From the NCBI GenBank assembly GCA_002307055.1, contig DBTM01000049.1:1-64000 (forward strand): 64,000 bases of DNA, written 5' to 3'. Shown here piece after piece: positions 27,716 to 36,697 of the stretch. This DNA is from Clostridiales bacterium UBA1316 (GTDB lineage Bacteria > Bacillota > Clostridia > Oscillospirales > Oscillospiraceae). Position numbers and translations under genes: made by a program. A model generated the notes under the pieces. The model saw nothing but the letters and a program-made list of their open reading frames with translations. It had not been told where the DNA came from and made no database searches. Each line of letters begins with the position of its first letter. Positions within the stretch are counted from its first letter, which is position 1.

Positions 27716-28540
27716 TCATGTTCCGTTTGCCTTAATTATAACCTGATCACTGGAATTGACTTCCGCTCTCAGGATTGTGACGACGACGCGCCTGTTCTTT
27801 GCCTTGTTTTCAGGTGTGTCATTCGGGGCAATCGGTCTGTATTCGCCGTAACCGACAGAGGCCATATTATCGGCTGAAAGCCCGCATTTAACGAGCTCGC
27901 GCCATACATTCGCTGCGCGCTGAGTACTTAAATCCATATTGTCCTTGAACTGTGAGGTGTGTATGGGGTCGGTGTCGGTGTGACCTTCAACAAGAATATA
28001 CGTATATTTCAAGCTTCTCAGCATGCTGCCGATATTGTCAATCAGGCTGAGCGGTTCGGTCCCCAGTTCTGCCTGGCCGCTTTGGAACAGCGCATTATCC
28101 TTGAAGGATATAACAACGCCTCTGTCGTCTAATGAGACATCTACCAGTTTGTCAAGATTATTATCTTTAAGCAGTTTCTCAACATCATCATAAAAATTTT
28201 TAAAGGCCTCAGTTTGCTGCGACCAATAGAGATCATTGCCGCTCGTACCGGCAGATGCGTCGGCTGAGGAAGGATTTGCCGACGACTCTGTACCGGGTGT
28301 CGTCATATCAGCGCCGTAAAGCCCGCTGCCTTCACCCGAGGCTTCACCGGTGCCGCCGTTTTCGACATATCCAAAGCCGGCACGTATCGATTCGGCAACC
28401 GCTTCAGCCTTTGCCTTGTCGGTTTGACTCATAGAGTAAAAGATGATGAATAGGATGAGAAGCAGGTTCATGAGGTCCGAATAGGTCAGCAGCCATCGTT
28501 CGGAAGAATCTTTCTCAGGCGGTTTAGGTTTCTTTGCCAT
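27716..28540 (-). CDS. motB: MotB-like stator protein
   Basis: This 274-aa protein has one N-terminal membrane helix with the proton-carrying Asp (LLTYSDLMNLLLILFIIFYS), a plug-type linker rich in Gly/Ser, and a C-terminal OmpA-like peptidoglycan-binding domain (EGHTDTDPIHT, NMDLSTQRAANVW, GYGEYRP, NRRVVVTIL). Together with MotA it forms a proton- or sodium-driven stator. motA lies 22 bp upstream on the same strand. No other flagellar gene is in the window. Confidence 0.93.
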   Translation of the reverse strand: MAKKPKPPEKDSSERWLLTYSDLMNLLLILFIIFYSMSQTDKAKAEAVAESIRAGFGYVENGGTGEASGEGSGLYGADMTTPGTESSANPSSADASAGTSGNDLYWSQQTEAFKNFYDDVEKLLKDNNLDKLVDVSLDDRGVVISFKDNALFQSGQAELGTEPLSLIDNIGSMLRSLKYTYILVEGHTDTDPIHTSQFKDNMDLSTQRAANVWRELVKCGLSADNMASVGYGEYRPIAPNDTPENKAKNRRVVVTILRAEVNSSDQVIIKANGT

Positions 28541-28562
28541 AATAAGCTCCGTTCATTAAAAG

Positions 28563-29372
28563 CTAAGCACTCTTTTCCTCTTCACCTGCTGGTTTGCCTT
28601 TTTTACCTTTATCCTTGCCATCCTGTAGTCCGCCGATGACAGCCATTAGGTTATCTTTCATTCTGGCCGGATATTCGCCTTCAAGAATGCTTAAAAGGCC
28701 GGTCACGATCAGGCCCATATATTCCTCGTCTTCAGCCGCACAGTTTTTTATGTGACCGGCGAGCGGCAACCATAATAAATTCGCCGAGCCGACGCCGTAC
28801 ATTGTGGCTATGAACGCTGTGGAGATTTTTGCGCCGAGCGCGGCAGTGTCCCCGCCCATATCGCGCAGAATGCTGACCATGCCCATAACTGTGCCAAGAA
28901 CGCCCATCGCCGGTGAAACGCCGCCGGCGCCTTCCATAACCTTGGCGCCGCGCTCATATTCTCCTGTCTTAGCTTCAATTTCATTCTCGAGAACTTCCTT
29001 CAGAAATTCAGGCTCAACACCGTCGGCGACATATAACAGGCCTTTCTTAATGAAAGGGTCCTTGATTTTTTCTGCTTCGGCTTCCATCGCAAGTATACCG
29101 TCCCGCCGCGCGACGTTTGCCAGGTTATATAGAAGCTCGATAACCTCTGCGTAATTCTTTTTTTTACGAAAAAAAATCATCTTAAGCGCCTTTGGTACTT
29201 GCTTGATATACGAGAGCGGAAACGACAGAAATATAAAGCCAAAGGTGCCGCCGAAAACGATGCTGGCCGCAGTTGGCCGCACGAGCGCGGAAAGAACACC
29301 TTCGTCACCCAGATAACCATACACAACGCCGCCGAATCCGAGTAAAAGGCCGACGATTAAAAATATATTCAT
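28563..29372 (-). CDS. motA: MotA-like stator protein
   Basis: This 269-aa MotA/TolQ/ExbB-superfamily protein of MotA length and layout has four membrane helices, the cytoplasmic loop with NVARRDGILAMEAEAEKI, and the conserved PAMGVLGTVMGMV and GVGSANLLWLPLAGHIK segments of the channel helices. It is transcribed away from the plus-strand GNAT gene and followed by motB after 22 bp. It may drive a flagellum encoded elsewhere. Confidence 0.93.
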   Translation of the reverse strand: MNIFLIVGLLLGFGGVVYGYLGDEGVLSALVRPTAASIVFGGTFGFIFLSFPLSYIKQVPKALKMIFFRKKKNYAEVIELLYNLANVARRDGILAMEAEAEKIKDPFIKKGLLYVADGVEPEFLKEVLENEIEAKTGEYERGAKVMEGAGGVSPAMGVLGTVMGMVSILRDMGGDTAALGAKISTAFIATMYGVGSANLLWLPLAGHIKNCAAEDEEYMGLIVTGLLSILEGEYPARMKDNLMAVIGGLQDGKDKGKKGKPAGEEEKSA

Positions 29373-29618
29373 GTGTAATCTCCTGATCTATTATAAATAT
29401 CATAGTATCAGCTATATACTGTTATCGGCATATTTTCAAAAAAATAAATAGAAAAAGTGAAAAGATTCGTATTATTTAAAAATTTATACTATATAATACA
29501 TCTTTCAGAAAAATCGAGCGTTTATCTATCGAAAGTGTTGGAACTGGTGCATAATGGCACCCATAAACATAAATCATAAAATGGTAATTATGATAAAAAT
29601 TGAGAAAGAGGACCGGCT

Positions 29619-30137
29619 ATGGAATTTACTCTTAGGGGCTGGCAGCCTGAGGATGACACCAGTACAGCCAAATATGCGGATAACGCAAAGATTGCAGCCA
29701 ATCTGCGTGATGGATTTCCTTATCCATACAGTCTTGAGGCGGCGCAGCTCTTTATAAAAAAATGCATGGAGGCGGACAAATCGCAGAAGCTTTTTTACGC
29801 CATTGATGTCAATGGAGAAGCCGTTGGGAGCATTGGTGTCTTTAAAAAGGACGATGTTTATTTAAAGAGTGCCGAATTGGGGTATTGGCTTGGCGAACCC
29901 TTTTGGGGGCAGGGCGTCATGACACGAGCCGTTTATCAAGTTTGCAGGATTGCTTTTGTACAGCTCGATGTCGTCCGTATTGCCGCCGAGCCCTTCGCGC
30001 ATAACACCGGCTCCCGCAAGGTCCTTGAAAACGCCGGTTTCGAGCTCGAGGGGATACATAGAGCAAGCATTTATAAAAACGGCCAAATAGGGGATTCGTG
30101 CACCTATGCTCTAATCCGTCAGGAGAAAGAAAATTGA
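29619..30137 (+). CDS. RimJ/RimL-type GNAT N-acetyltransferase
   Basis: This 172-aa GNAT protein of the RimJ/RimL (Acetyltransf_3) subgroup has an early TLRGWQPEDD, the ELGYWLGEPFWGQGVMTRAV acetyl-CoA binding region and NTGSRKVLENAGFELEG. It is probably an N-terminal or small-molecule acetyltransferase of unknown target. AAAGAGGA precedes the ATG. It lies 22 bp upstream of the YafY-type regulator and may be co-transcribed with it. Confidence 0.92.
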   Translation: MEFTLRGWQPEDDTSTAKYADNAKIAANLRDGFPYPYSLEAAQLFIKKCMEADKSQKLFYAIDVNGEAVGSIGVFKKDDVYLKSAELGYWLGEPFWGQGVMTRAVYQVCRIAFVQLDVVRIAAEPFAHNTGSRKVLENAGFELEGIHRASIYKNGQIGDSCTYALIRQEKEN

Positions 30138-30159
30138 TAAGTAGAAATAGGTGAAATAA

Positions 30160-31083
30160 GTGCAGATCAGCCGATTATTTGAAATCATCTACATCATCCT
30201 TGAAAAGGGTACAGTATCCGCGCGTGAGCTGGCTGAGCGGTTCGAGGTGACCACACGCACGATTTACCGTGATGTGGAAAGCTTGTCCGCGGCGGGAATC
30301 CCTGTTTATATGACGAAAGGACGAAATGGCGGAATCGCACTTTTACCGGAATTTGTCCTTGATAAGGCTGTCTTAACGCAGAATGAAAAAGATGAGATTT
30401 TGTCAGCATTGTCAAGCTTATCCGCGACAGGCCGCACCGAAGCCGACGGTGCTCTGAATAAACTCTCGTCGCTTTTCGGAGCTTCGCGATATAACTGGAT
30501 TGAGGTAAATTTCTCCGGCTGGGGATGGACACAGGGGCTGAAGGACACCTTTTCGCTGCTGAAGGAGGCTGTTCTCAGCCGCCGCGTTCTGACTTTTGAC
30601 TATTTTGGCAGTAAAGGGGAGAAGACAAGCCGCAGCGTTGAGCCGCTGAAGCTGGTTTTTCGGGGGCAGTCCTGGTATTTATACGCCTATTGCAGGCAGA
30701 GGAGCAGTGACCGATGTTTTAAGCTGTCCCGCATGGAGCGGATTATGCTGCAAAATGAAAGCTTCTCAATGAGAGCACCGGAACGGCTGCTGTCAAATGA
30801 ACCGGGCAGCCCGGAACCTGAGCCGCTCCTTGTTAAATTCCGGGTATTTGCGCCGATCGCTTTCCGTGTTTTTGATGAATACCCGCACCGCTTTATCAGC
30901 GAAGAAAGGGACGGCAGCCTGCTTGTCTGCGCGCCAATGCCCCGCGGAGACTGGCTTTGCTCGTACTTCATGTCATACGGCGAGCATGTTGAGATACTTG
31001 AGCCCCCAGAGCTGAGAGACGAAATAAAGCAAAAGATTGACAAATTGCATGAATTGTATTTGAAAAATAAAACGGAAATATGA
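30160..31083 (+). CDS. YafY-type HTH/WYL transcriptional regulator
   Basis: This 307-aa protein has an N-terminal DeoR/HTH_11-type helix-turn-helix (ARELAERFEVTTRTIYRDV) and a WYL domain (RGQSWYLYAYCRQRSSDRCFKLSRMERI) that binds a ligand or nucleic acid, plus the WCX C-terminal segment. The start is a GTG. Its stop codon lies inside a perfect 11-bp inverted repeat just upstream of the GyrI-like gene, the natural operator candidate. Such YafY-GyrI pairs are common in Bacillota. Confidence 0.93.
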   Translation: MQISRLFEIIYIILEKGTVSARELAERFEVTTRTIYRDVESLSAAGIPVYMTKGRNGGIALLPEFVLDKAVLTQNEKDEILSALSSLSATGRTEADGALNKLSSLFGASRYNWIEVNFSGWGWTQGLKDTFSLLKEAVLSRRVLTFDYFGSKGEKTSRSVEPLKLVFRGQSWYLYAYCRQRSSDRCFKLSRMERIMLQNESFSMRAPERLLSNEPGSPEPEPLLVKFRVFAPIAFRVFDEYPHRFISEERDGSLLVCAPMPRGDWLCSYFMSYGEHVEILEPPELRDEIKQKIDKLHELYLKNKTEI

Positions 31084-31101
31084 CACGAGGGTGTCATATT
31101 T
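31076..31101. promoter_or_regulatory. Palindromic operator between yafY-type and gyrI-like genes
   Basis: Two perfect 11-bp arms (AAATATGACAC and GTGTCATATTT) with a 4-bp spacer overlap the regulator's stop codon. A -10-like TATGAT lies at 31109-31114 with no good -35 box, so the palindrome occupies the -35 area of the next gene's promoter. Binding by the WYL regulator is inferred. Confidence 0.6.
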
Positions 31102-31146
31102 CCTGTGTTATGATGCGCTTATCAAAACTCGAAAGGATCATAACAC

Positions 31147-31779
31147 ATGGATAAGCTGGACTATAAAAAAGAATTTAGGAGTCTTTACCTGCCCGCGGTA
31201 ACACCGAGTAAAATCCTCGTGCCTAAAATGGCGTTCCTTATGGCAGACGGCAAGGGCGACCCGAATTTGCCGGGCGGTGAATATGCGCAAGCAGTCAGTA
31301 CGCTTTATGCGCTGACATATTCCATCAAAATGAGTAAGCTGGGCAGAAATGCGCCTGCCGGGTATTTCGAGTATGTTGTTCCGCCGCTCGAGGGGCTCTG
31401 GTGGTATGCTGACGGCAGACCTTTCCGTTTGGATAACAAAGCGGACTTCTGCTGGACAGCCATGATCCGGCAGCCGGCGTTCATAACGCAGGAAGTGCTT
31501 GAATGGGCCTGCCTGGAAACATCAAAGAAAAAACCCGAAATTGATACGGTAAAAACGCGGCTGGCGGATTTTGATGAAGGCTTATGCGTCCAGTGCATGC
31601 ACATAGGCCCTTATGACAGTGAGCTTGAGACAGTTGAAAAAATGAACACCTATATGAATGAGCAGGGACTTGTCCCGGATTTTTCAGATACACGCCGACA
31701 CCATGAAATTTATCTGAGCGATCCGCGCAAAACCGATCCGGCAAAAATGAAAACGGTTGTGCGGCATCCGGTCAGATGA
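31147..31779 (+). CDS. GyrI-like small-molecule-binding protein
   Basis: This 210-aa stand-alone GyrI-like (SOUL/AraC effector-binding superfamily) protein has KILVPKMAFLMADGKGDPN, the Trp-rich PPLEGLWWYADG segment, CVQCMHIGPYDSE and HHEIYLSDPRKTDPAKMKT. Proteins of this type bind or hydrolyse small xenobiotics. It is controlled by the palindromic promoter region and the adjacent YafY-type regulator. A degenerate hairpin follows its stop. Confidence 0.9.
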   Translation: MDKLDYKKEFRSLYLPAVTPSKILVPKMAFLMADGKGDPNLPGGEYAQAVSTLYALTYSIKMSKLGRNAPAGYFEYVVPPLEGLWWYADGRPFRLDNKADFCWTAMIRQPAFITQEVLEWACLETSKKKPEIDTVKTRLADFDEGLCVQCMHIGPYDSELETVEKMNTYMNEQGLVPDFSDTRRHHEIYLSDPRKTDPAKMKTVVRHPVR

Positions 31780-31798
31780 AAATTATACACTGTACCAA

Positions 31799-31836
31799 AA
31801 CGCCCGGCGGCATCGAAGCTGTCGGGTGCTTTAGCT
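31799..31836 (+). terminator. Probable terminator
   Basis: A GC-rich imperfect stem (GCCCGGCGGC with GCTGTCGGGT, several G-U pairs) is followed by a short T-rich segment, 19 nt after the GyrI-like gene. Confidence 0.5.
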
Positions 31837-31897
31837 TGAAATTATGAATAAAAAGGTACTGTCACGAGAATATAATCAGAAAGCCGGCTTGTGCCGT

Positions 31898-31926
31898 TTG
31901 ACATTCCGATCAAGCCGTATTATTAT
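31898..31926 (+). promoter_or_regulatory. Sigma-A promoter of the MFS exporter
   Basis: TTGACA and TATTAT are separated by 17 bp, 37 nt upstream of the MFS start codon. Confidence 0.75.
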
Positions 31927-31963
31927 TTTCAATATAGTACAAGCTGTTCAATAAGGGGTTTCT

Positions 31964-33391
31964 ATGAGAGAGAAAAAGACAATGGCGATTGTAATTGCGG
32001 TTGGCATCGGGACGTTTGTGTCCGCGCTGGATTCCAGCGTCGTCAATCTTGTGATGCCGATGATGCAAAAGGATTTCGGTGTTTCAATGTCAATGCTTGA
32101 GTGGATCATGACGGCGTATCTGCTTGTCGTCAGCAGTCTGCTTTTGACATATGGACGTATGAGCGACCTTTATGGGCAGAAAAGGATTTACCTGACAGGT
32201 TTCTTCATTTTTATCATTGGTTCGGCGCTGTGCGGACTCTCACGCGGTATCGGAATGCTGATTGCGATGAGAATTATTCAGGCACTCGGCGCCGGTATGC
32301 TTTTTTCAACTGGACCGGCGATTATCACCAATGCCGTGCCTCCGGAAAACAGGGGAAGGGCGCTCAGTGCCGTTGCGGTTTCCGTGGCGCTGGGTCTGAC
32401 CTCCGGGCCTCTGATCGGCGGTTTACTGGCGACGCATGTCGGCTGGCCGAGCATTTTTTACATTAATGTGCCTATAGGGATTATCGGCATCATTATGGTG
32501 ATGAAATTTGTACCCGATATCAAACCTAAAAATGAGAAAATACCATTTGACATTGCGGGGAGCATCCTGATTTTTGCCGCGCTGCTTCTTATTCTACTGC
32601 CGCTGAACATATCGGACGATGCAAAAATATCGCCAGCGCTGTTTGCTGGGCTGCTGGGTGCGGGTGTGCTCTTGATTGCCGTTTTTATCATGCTTGAATT
32701 GAAGCTGAAGTACCCGATGCTGAATGTCAGACTCTTTAAAAACCGTGTCTTTGCCGCCAGCAACGGAGCCGCGCTGTTTATTTATATGGCGCAGTTTGTG
32801 CTCGTGTTTTTATCGCCGTTCTACCTTCAAACGCTCCGGCACTTTGCACCGGATTTTGCGGGACTGCTTTACTTGCCCATGCCGCTTGCGACCTTATGCA
32901 TCGCGCCTGTCAGCGGTATTCTGTCCGACCGGGTCGACAGCAGGCTCATAAGCAGCGCGGGTGCCTTGATCATGGCCGGAGGCTTATTAATGCTTGGCCT
33001 GATGAACACCTGGACACCGATACCATATATTCTGGTGTCCATGGCAGTGACAGGCTTCGGTTTCGGGCTTTTTCAAACGCCCAACAACAGCGCTATCATG
33101 GGCAATGTTCCCGTACAAAACCGCGGCACGGCGTCCGGTACGCTTGCGCTGATGCGCAATATCGGAATGGCGCTCGGCGTTGCTGTCTCCGGCGCGTTGT
33201 TTGGCTTCTTTAACAACAAGGCGCAGGCGATTTTCGCCTTATCCGGTCAGACGGGAACACGGCTGACCGACTCGGTTTTTTCCTATGCGTTTCACCTTAC
33301 ACTATACGCCGCTGTGGCTGCCGCGTTAATTTCCATGATTGCATCATTGATCAAAGGAAGAGTGATGACAGAAAAGCAGAAAAACGCGTGA
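31964..33391 (+). CDS. DHA2-family MFS drug exporter
   Basis: This 475-aa, roughly 14-helix transporter is of the EmrB/QacA (DHA2) group. Motif A is seen in GRMSDLYGQKRIYLTG, motif C-like in ALGLTSGPLIGG, and the substrate-side helix 1 in FVSALDSSVVNLVMP with the typical acidic Asp. It exports lipophilic or cationic compounds by proton antiport. It is monocistronic, with its own promoter and terminator; no adjacent TetR/MarR regulator is present. AAGGGG precedes the ATG. Confidence 0.93.
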   Translation: MREKKTMAIVIAVGIGTFVSALDSSVVNLVMPMMQKDFGVSMSMLEWIMTAYLLVVSSLLLTYGRMSDLYGQKRIYLTGFFIFIIGSALCGLSRGIGMLIAMRIIQALGAGMLFSTGPAIITNAVPPENRGRALSAVAVSVALGLTSGPLIGGLLATHVGWPSIFYINVPIGIIGIIMVMKFVPDIKPKNEKIPFDIAGSILIFAALLLILLPLNISDDAKISPALFAGLLGAGVLLIAVFIMLELKLKYPMLNVRLFKNRVFAASNGAALFIYMAQFVLVFLSPFYLQTLRHFAPDFAGLLYLPMPLATLCIAPVSGILSDRVDSRLISSAGALIMAGGLLMLGLMNTWTPIPYILVSMAVTGFGFGLFQTPNNSAIMGNVPVQNRGTASGTLALMRNIGMALGVAVSGALFGFFNNKAQAIFALSGQTGTRLTDSVFSYAFHLTLYAAVAAALISMIASLIKGRVMTEKQKNA

Positions 33392-33405
33392 TAATAAACG
33401 AACAC

Positions 33406-33439
33406 AAGGCTGTCCTGATATTGTTGTCAGGACAGCCTT
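33406..33439. terminator. Intrinsic terminator
   Basis: A perfect 13-bp stem AAGGCTGTCCTGA/TCAGGACAGCCTT with an 8-nt loop lies 14 nt after the MFS stop. Confidence 0.85.
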
Positions 33440-33486
33440 ATACTGTAAATTATTACCGAATTGTAACTTGTTTGTTTCTTTAAAAG

Positions 33487-33515
33487 TTTACTGCAATTAA
33501 AGCGAGTCTTATAAT
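33487..33515 (+). promoter_or_regulatory. Sigma-A promoter of the first MacAB-like operon
   Basis: TTTACT and TATAAT are separated by 17 bp, about 96 nt before the adaptor start codon. Confidence 0.65.
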
Positions 33516-33611
33516 GGTAAAGACATAAAAAACAATTTTGTTCTTATGGAACAATATACAAGGTCAATACGTCTTTATAAAACAACGGAAATTACCTTGG
33601 GGGGCAGACGA

Positions 33612-35297
33612 ATGGATGAAGTAAAAAGTGCGGCGGCAACAGTCCTGGAACCTCAGAAATTTAAGCGCAGAAAGAAAAAGAAGGCGGCCAGGATTATTAT
33701 TATCACCGCAATCGTCGCGGTTATCATCGCCGGAATCACCTTGGAGCTATTTAAGCTTTTCAGTAAGAGTAACGCGGTTAAACAGATGCTCACCGATGTT
33801 GTCACGAGAGGCTCCATCCAGAGCACCGTCACGGGCAGCGGGGTGACGAAGGCCGAAGAGGCGGCGACGATAACGCTCACATCCGGCGGTACTGTTCTGG
33901 AAGTCTATGTTAAGGACGGTGACCTGGTCAGACAGGGCGACCCTCTATATTCGATTGACAGCACTGAAGCACTGGCTGCCGTTGACGCGGCTCAAAAGAC
34001 GGTAACTAATTATCAGAAGCAGTTAAAAGCGGTGAATGATGCTTCCAACTATCTCACGGTGAAGGCGGATTACAGCGGAACACTCATCGACGCCGCCGAG
34101 ATTAAGGTCGGCGATACGGTCAGCTCAGGCCAAAAAATAGCAACACTCGTTGACGACAGCCAAATGAAGCTCGTTCTCTATTTTAATTATGCATATAAAG
34201 ACGATATTAAAAAAGGGCAGTCTGCTGTCGTATCCGTTCCGTCATCAATGGATCAGATCAGCGGTACGGTGTCCGAAGTGAACTATGTCAAAAAGATAAC
34301 TCAAGAAGGATCGATGCTCTTTCAGGTTGTTGTAGTTGTGGACAATCCGGGTGTTCTCACAGCGGACATGGGAGCAACCGCCATCCTGACAAGCGTGTCG
34401 GGTGAAACCATCTATCCATACGAAGCGGGGAAGCTGGCTTATAACCGGTCTGCGGATATAGTGACGAAAGTCGCTGGGAAAGCCAGCCTCGTCAGCCTCT
34501 TGAGCTACGCGCCTGTCAACGCCGGTGATATACTCCTGAAGATTGACGCGGACGATAACGACGATCAGGCTGCGGTAATTGAAAATCAGCTGAAAAGCGC
34601 GCAGGAGGCCCTTGCGAAAGCGCAGAATAACCTCGAAAATTTCAATGCTGTGTCTCCGCTGGACGGCACTGTTTTATCCTGTTCGCTGGTACCCGGGGAG
34701 AAAGTTGAAACGGGCAGGGTTGCCATTAACATCGCCGATACAGCAACAATGACGGTGGAAGCGCAGATTGATCAGATTAATATCTCTTATGTCAAACCGG
34801 GCATGATGTGCACGATAACCCAGTGGGGACGCAACGGACAGGAGACATTTACGGGAACCGTGGATTCGGTCAGTCTGGAAGGTAAATTTGAAAACGGCGT
34901 TTCTTTTTATCCGGCAATCATCAAGGTCGAAAATACGTCCGGTACCATGCTGACAGGGATGTATGTTGATTATAGTCTTGTCGCCTCGCAGTCGGATGAC
35001 ACACTATTAGTTCCGATACAGGCTGTCAAATACACAGACAGCGGAACCTGCGTGTTCGTCAAAGCCGATACTAAGCCTGAAAATGCCTTGGATGCCGCAG
35101 CTCTGAGCTTGGATGTTCCGGAAGGATTTTATGCGGTTGCTGTAACAGTAGGCTTGTCTGATAATACATATGCTGAAATCATAAGCGGAGTTACCGAGGG
35201 TACGGTTGTCTTTACACAATATATGACGGATAACGGCAACTCCGGTGCGGGCGGCGATGGCGGCGTCAGCTCCGTCATGATCCAGGGCAAGGGTTAG
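33612..35297 (+). CDS. MacA/HlyD-type periplasmic adaptor-like protein
   Basis: This 561-aa protein has a basic cytoplasmic N-terminus and one membrane helix (about residues 28-48), then paired lipoyl-like/barrel-sandwich segments (VLEVYVKDGDLVRQGDPLY and LDGTVLSCSLVPGEKVETG), a coiled coil (AVIENQLKSAQEALAKAQNNLENF) and beta-barrel parts ending in a Gly-rich tail. It resembles MacA-like adaptors that work with MacB permeases in Gram-positives. The ATG at 33612 has a G-rich ribosome site; a longer frame from 33546 is less likely. Next to it lie an ATPase remnant and a MacB permease. Confidence 0.88.
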   Translation: MDEVKSAAATVLEPQKFKRRKKKKAARIIIITAIVAVIIAGITLELFKLFSKSNAVKQMLTDVVTRGSIQSTVTGSGVTKAEEAATITLTSGGTVLEVYVKDGDLVRQGDPLYSIDSTEALAAVDAAQKTVTNYQKQLKAVNDASNYLTVKADYSGTLIDAAEIKVGDTVSSGQKIATLVDDSQMKLVLYFNYAYKDDIKKGQSAVVSVPSSMDQISGTVSEVNYVKKITQEGSMLFQVVVVVDNPGVLTADMGATAILTSVSGETIYPYEAGKLAYNRSADIVTKVAGKASLVSLLSYAPVNAGDILLKIDADDNDDQAAVIENQLKSAQEALAKAQNNLENFNAVSPLDGTVLSCSLVPGEKVETGRVAINIADTATMTVEAQIDQINISYVKPGMMCTITQWGRNGQETFTGTVDSVSLEGKFENGVSFYPAIIKVENTSGTMLTGMYVDYSLVASQSDDTLLVPIQAVKYTDSGTCVFVKADTKPENALDAAALSLDVPEGFYAVAVTVGLSDNTYAEIISGVTEGTVVFTQYMTDNGNSGAGGDGGVSSVMIQGKG

Positions 35298-35306
35298 GAG
35301 CGTAAT

Positions 35307-35489
35307 TTGAATCTGATTGATTTAAGAGATACCTATAGAATTAATGATGAAAACCGCGGCAGAGAAGAAGCGGCTATTATCCTGATTACCCATAATATAA
35401 ATTCGGCGGATTCGTCTGATAAATGCATCCGGATGTCAGACAGGCTTGTTTTTGAAGACAGAACCCGAGAGGGGGCAATGATGGCATGA
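35307..35489 (+). pseudogene. Remnant of MacB-type ABC ATPase (60 codons)
   Basis: This open frame has a TTG start behind TAGGAG. Its first residues (NLIDLRDTYRI) align with the N-terminus of the ATPase of the second cluster (PLIEFKNLYKI), and the rest (AAIILITHNINSADSSDKCI, then IRMSDRLVFED) aligns with that protein's H-loop and C-terminal end (TIVLITHDASIAAQAQRIIR). Walker A, Q-loop, signature LSGGQ and Walker B are all missing, consistent with one in-frame internal deletion of about 170 codons. The frame remains open and its TGA overlaps the permease ATG (ATGA), so it may persist for translational coupling. Confidence 0.85.
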
Positions 35490-36682
35490 GTATCCGCCAA
35501 GGCTTTAAAATGGCATCAAAGTCCATATTCTCAAATAAAGTCCGGTCATTTCTAACAATGCTCGGCATCATCATCGGTGTGGCGGCTGTTGTCATCATGG
35601 TCTCCATAGTCCAGGGGTCAAACCAAAAGATGAAGGATTACTATGAGAGTATGGGGACAAACAAGATTTCCGTTTCAGCCTCACTATACAATGGGCAGGA
35701 TATGACACAGGAGCTCTATGATTACTGCCTGAGTCTGAAGAACCTTGTTATCGGGGTTACGCCCAACGGCTCATATTTCGGGACCGTCAAATACCTGACG
35801 AAATCAACCGAGAGCAACCAGCAATATGGCGCACCGACAACCTATTTGGGGAGCGACCTATACTCCCTGTGCAATAATTACAAGCTCCGGGAGGGCAGGG
35901 ACATCAGCTGGCTTGATGTGAAAAATTATAATCAGGTCGTCGTCATCGGTTCTCAGCTCAAGACCTTCCTTTTCGATTACAAGGACCCAATCGGTGAAAA
36001 AATTACGATCGGCGGACAGAGATTCGAGGTTATCGGCGTATACGAAGCAAAGGGTACGGATCAGAACTGGTTTTTGGATTATATGTGTGTTGTACCCTAT
36101 ACGATGAACCGCCTGCTTAATAAGCAAAACATGCTCAGCGAGTTTACCGTCAAGGCAAAAAGCGCCGAGGCGACGACAGAATCCATTACACGCCTGACGG
36201 GGTTCTTAACCGGCAGAATCAACAATGACAATGGCTACTTTAACGTGTACACGGATAATACATGGATTCAGCAGTCTGATCAGCAAAACAAAATGATGAG
36301 TTTAGTCCTCGGTGGTATTGCGGGTATATCGCTGCTTGTCGGCGGTATCGGCATCATGAATATCATGCTTGTCACAGTGCGGGAACGCACGCGGGAAATT
36401 GGTATACGAAAGGCGATCGGCGGCACACGGCATTCGATACTCATTCAATTCTTAATTGAAGCAGCTGTGATTTGCGGAACAGGCGGCATCTTAGGTATAC
36501 TGCTTGGCTACTTGGGAACGCTCACCGCCGGAAAATTGATTTTGGATATCGTATTGTTCCCAAGTATCCCTATGACGATCGGCGCGTTTTGCTTCTCGGT
36601 TATTCTCGGTATCAGCTTCGGAATGTACCCCGCCGTTAAAGCATCAGGCCTGCAGCCAGTCGAAGCGCTGCGCGCAGATTAA
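35486..36682 (+). CDS. MacB-type ABC permease (FtsX family)
   Basis: This 398-aa permease has an N-terminal membrane helix (SFLTMLGIIIGVAAVVIMVS), a large MacB_PCD extracellular domain, and three C-terminal helices with the FtsX signature GIGIMNIMLVTVRERTREIG and IGIRKAIGG. It ends with KASGLQPVEALRAD, typical of MacB. It overlaps the ATPase remnant by 4 nt. No functional ATPase is encoded beside it; the ATPase at 40253-40981 is the nearest candidate partner. The start of the following S-layer protein gene is 15 bp away. Confidence 0.93.
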   Translation: MSIRQGFKMASKSIFSNKVRSFLTMLGIIIGVAAVVIMVSIVQGSNQKMKDYYESMGTNKISVSASLYNGQDMTQELYDYCLSLKNLVIGVTPNGSYFGTVKYLTKSTESNQQYGAPTTYLGSDLYSLCNNYKLREGRDISWLDVKNYNQVVVIGSQLKTFLFDYKDPIGEKITIGGQRFEVIGVYEAKGTDQNWFLDYMCVVPYTMNRLLNKQNMLSEFTVKAKSAEATTESITRLTGFLTGRINNDNGYFNVYTDNTWIQQSDQQNKMMSLVLGGIAGISLLVGGIGIMNIMLVTVRERTREIGIRKAIGGTRHSILIQFLIEAAVICGTGGILGILLGYLGTLTAGKLILDIVLFPSIPMTIGAFCFSVILGISFGMYPAVKASGLQPVEALRAD

Positions 36683-36697
36683 TTGATAGGAATGGTC

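Noticed and set aside
35307..35489. Independent small functional protein
   Set aside because: Both ends align with the ATPase of the second cluster, so a deletion remnant explains it better.
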